Positions 4,991 through 6,631 of a DNA stretch of 6,631 bases are shown here, one piece after another. Source of the stretch: an uncultured Clostridium sp. Lineage in GTDB: Bacteria; Bacillota; Clostridia; Clostridiales; Clostridiaceae. The first letter of the stretch is position 1. The number at the start of each line of letters is the position of its first letter. The DNA lies in assembly GCA_934755305.1 (NCBI GenBank), contig CAKVLD010000108.1, positions 1 through 6,631 on the forward strand, in the 5' to 3' direction. Below the pieces are notes generated by a model. It ran no database searches, was not told the DNA's origin, and saw nothing but the letters and a program-made list of their open reading frames with translations. A program made the position numbers and the translations under genes.

Positions 4991-6547
4991 ATGAGTATAT
5001 TAGATATAAGGGATATGACACAAGGATTTGGAGATAAAGTTATTTTTAATAATGTGTCTTTTAAGTTAGAAAAAGGAGAGCATATAGGATTAGTTGGTGC
5101 AAATGGTCAGGGAAAAACTACTTTTATGAAGTTAATAACAAAAAGTATTTTACCAGACAAAGGTACTATTGAATGGAGCAGTAAAGTTAAGATAGGATAT
5201 ATGGATCAAAATGTTGCACTTAAGGATGATGAAACAGTTAGGGAATATCTAAGAAAAGCTTTTAAAGAGCTTTTTGATATGGAGAAAAAATTAGAAGATC
5301 TATATATAGATATGGCATCAATGGAAGGTAAAGAATTAGAAAATGCTTTAAAAAAAGTAGGAAGAATGCAAGATTTACTTGAAGAAGAAGATTTTTATAG
5401 TATTGAATCAAAAATAGAGGGAATTGCAAATGGTTTAGGTTTTTCGGAATTATTAGAAAAACATACTTCCAACTTAAGTGGAGGTCAAAGAAGTAAAATA
5501 ATTTTAGGAAAGTTATTACTTGAAAAACCAGATATTCTTTTGTTAGATGAACCTACTAATCATTTAGATGAGGAGAATATAGAATGGCTTAAAGGTTATT
5601 TAAATGATTATGATAATTCATTTATTTTGATTTCCCATGATAATAGTTTTATTAATAGTGTATCTAATGTAATTTATCACTTAGAAAATAAAACTCTTAC
5701 AAGATATTCTGGAAATTATGAAAAGTTTTTGAAGCTATATGAGGAAAGAAAGGTTCAGTTAGGAATTGAATATGCAAGACAACAAAAGGAAATAAAAAAA
5801 CTTGAGGATTATATTAGAAAAAATATGGCTAGAGCTTCAACTACTGCTATGGCTAAATCTAGAGAAAAGAAGTTAAATAAGATAGAAAGAATAGAGATTT
5901 TACCTAAAAATCCAAAGCCACATTTTAATTTTAAAGAATCAAGAGCTTCTGGAAGTTTAATATTTGAAACTAAGAATTTAGTTATTGGTTATGATAAACC
6001 TCTTTGTAAACCACTTAATTTAAGTATGAAGAGGGGAGAGAAAATAGCTATTATAGGTGCAAATGGTATAGGAAAAACTACTTTATTGAAAAGTTTAATG
6101 GGAATATTATCTCCTTTAGGTGGTAATGTTAAGCTTGGTATGTATCAGTATTTAGGGTATTTTGAACAGGAAGTTAGGGAAGATATTAATGAAAAATTAG
6201 TTATTAATGAATTATGGGATGAATTTCCTAGATGCAATCAAACTGAGATTAGAACAAAGCTCGCTAGATGTGGGTTAACTAGAAAGCATATTGATAGTCC
6301 TATGAGATGTTTAAGTGGAGGAGAGCAAGCTAAGGTAAGGTTATGTAAACTTATTAATAAGGAAAGTAATATTTTAGTTTTGGATGAACCTACTAATCAT
6401 TTGGATAAGGATGCTAAGGATGAACTTAAGAGAGCTTTGAAAGAATATAAAGGATCTATTTTGCTTGTGTCTCATGAGCCTGATTTTTATAGAGATGTAG
6501 TTACTGATATTTGGAACTGTGAGGAGTGGACATTAAAAGTTATATAG
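4991..6547 (+). CDS. ABC-F family ATP-binding cassette protein (ribosome-associated)
   Basis: This is a soluble twin-ATPase ABC-F protein. The family lacks membrane domains and acts on the ribosomal E site as a translation factor or antibiotic-protection protein. Domain 1 has Walker A GANGQGKTT (36-44), signature LSGGQ (162-166) and Walker B ILLLDEP with catalytic Glu187, then TNHLD. A helical arm of about 65 residues (about 80-145) sits between Walker A and the signature. The inter-domain linker (about 245-305), charged and helical, carries the P-site tRNA interaction motif region around R-K-N-M-A-R-A-S (276-283). Domain 2 has Walker A GANGIGKTT (356-364), LSGGEQ (441-446) and ILVLDEP with Glu466, then TNHLD. 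Both sites look active. At 518 aa, with no C-terminal extension, it resembles housekeeping ABC-F proteins more than Vga/VmlR-type resistance factors, but resistance cannot be excluded. The start follows AAAGGA (4974-4979), 11 bases upstream. Terminators on both sides make it monocistronic. Confidence 0.93.
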   Translation: MSILDIRDMTQGFGDKVIFNNVSFKLEKGEHIGLVGANGQGKTTFMKLITKSILPDKGTIEWSSKVKIGYMDQNVALKDDETVREYLRKAFKELFDMEKKLEDLYIDMASMEGKELENALKKVGRMQDLLEEEDFYSIESKIEGIANGLGFSELLEKHTSNLSGGQRSKIILGKLLLEKPDILLLDEPTNHLDEENIEWLKGYLNDYDNSFILISHDNSFINSVSNVIYHLENKTLTRYSGNYEKFLKLYEERKVQLGIEYARQQKEIKKLEDYIRKNMARASTTAMAKSREKKLNKIERIEILPKNPKPHFNFKESRASGSLIFETKNLVIGYDKPLCKPLNLSMKRGEKIAIIGANGIGKTTLLKSLMGILSPLGGNVKLGMYQYLGYFEQEVREDINEKLVINELWDEFPRCNQTEIRTKLARCGLTRKHIDSPMRCLSGGEQAKVRLCKLINKESNILVLDEPTNHLDKDAKDELKRALKEYKGSILLVSHEPDFYRDVVTDIWNCEEWTLKVI

Positions 6548-6555
6548 AATTATGG

Positions 6556-6584
6556 AAAGCTAGTACTTATGGTACTGGCTTTTT
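6556..6584 (+). terminator. Intrinsic terminator after the ABC-F gene
   Basis: AAAGCTAGTAC (6556-6566) pairs with GTACTGGCTTT (6572-6582) over 11 bp with one wobble, around a five-base TTATG loop. The T-run is 6580-6584. It begins eight bases after the stop codon. Confidence 0.88.
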
Positions 6585-6597
6585 ATAATGAAAAATA

Positions 6598-6626
6598 TTT
6601 ATATAAACAGGATAATAGGATATAAT
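6598..6626 (+). promoter_or_regulatory. Candidate promoter reading out of the right edge
   Basis: A perfect TATAAT (6621-6626) lies 17 bp after TTTATA (6598-6603; 4 of 6 to TTGACA). It sits directly after a terminator, where a new transcription unit would begin. The gene it would serve is outside the window. Confidence 0.45.
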
Positions 6627-6631
6627 TTAAA

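Noticed and set aside
4991..6547. ABC transporter ATPase subunit or antibiotic exporter
   Set aside because: Twin ATPase domains with a charged inter-domain linker and no membrane partner nearby indicate the ABC-F translation-factor group, not a transporter.
6588..6631. Possible start of a gene running off the right edge (ATG 6588)
   Set aside because: There is no Shine-Dalgarno before it and it begins right after the terminator's T-run; a promoter-like pair lies inside it, so the next gene more likely begins further right.

Overview
The window is AT-rich, with strong AGGAG-type ribosome binding sites, heavy use of A/T-ending codons, and proteins typical of low-GC Gram-positive anaerobes (a CD3324-family regulator, a clostridial YibE/F protein, a lipoprotein alkaline phosphatase). 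It most likely comes from Clostridium sensu stricto or a close relative. That placement is inferred from composition and protein families, not from a database match. All genes read on the + strand.

Left part (1-3859), phosphate-ester hydrolysis. The window opens inside a secreted PTP-like phytase / inositol-phosphatase gene (start codon lost off the left edge) that ends at a weak AT-rich hairpin. After a 134-bp intergenic region with a 10-bp inverted repeat and TTTACAT repeats comes a PhoA-family alkaline phosphatase lipoprotein. It is followed after 15 bp by a YibE/F multi-pass membrane protein, almost certainly in the same transcript. Two extracytoplasmic phosphatases of unrelated folds side by side suggest scavenging of phosphate, perhaps including phytate.

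Middle part (3860-4896). A 144-aa protein of unknown function starts at GTG and has its own Shine-Dalgarno. Next is a 197-bp region with a candidate promoter, a possible 13-codon leader ORF, and two overlapping, mutually exclusive RNA hairpins. One of these has about 22 pairs. This leader precedes a 95-aa CD3324-family helix-turn-helix protein, whose C-terminus carries an in-frame 12-nt tandem duplication. A strong intrinsic terminator closes the unit.

Right part (4897-6631). A 518-aa ABC-F protein with two ATPase domains, a presumed ribosome-acting translation factor, lies between its own palindrome-containing upstream region and a second clear intrinsic terminator. The last bases hold a good sigma-A-like promoter pointing out of the window.

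The most intriguing element is the 4368-4558 leader, which has the architecture of an attenuator or cis-regulatory RNA but matches no RNA class I recognise. No CRISPR array, tRNA, rRNA, transposase or complete mobile element is visible. No gene-free stretch exceeds about 200 bp.
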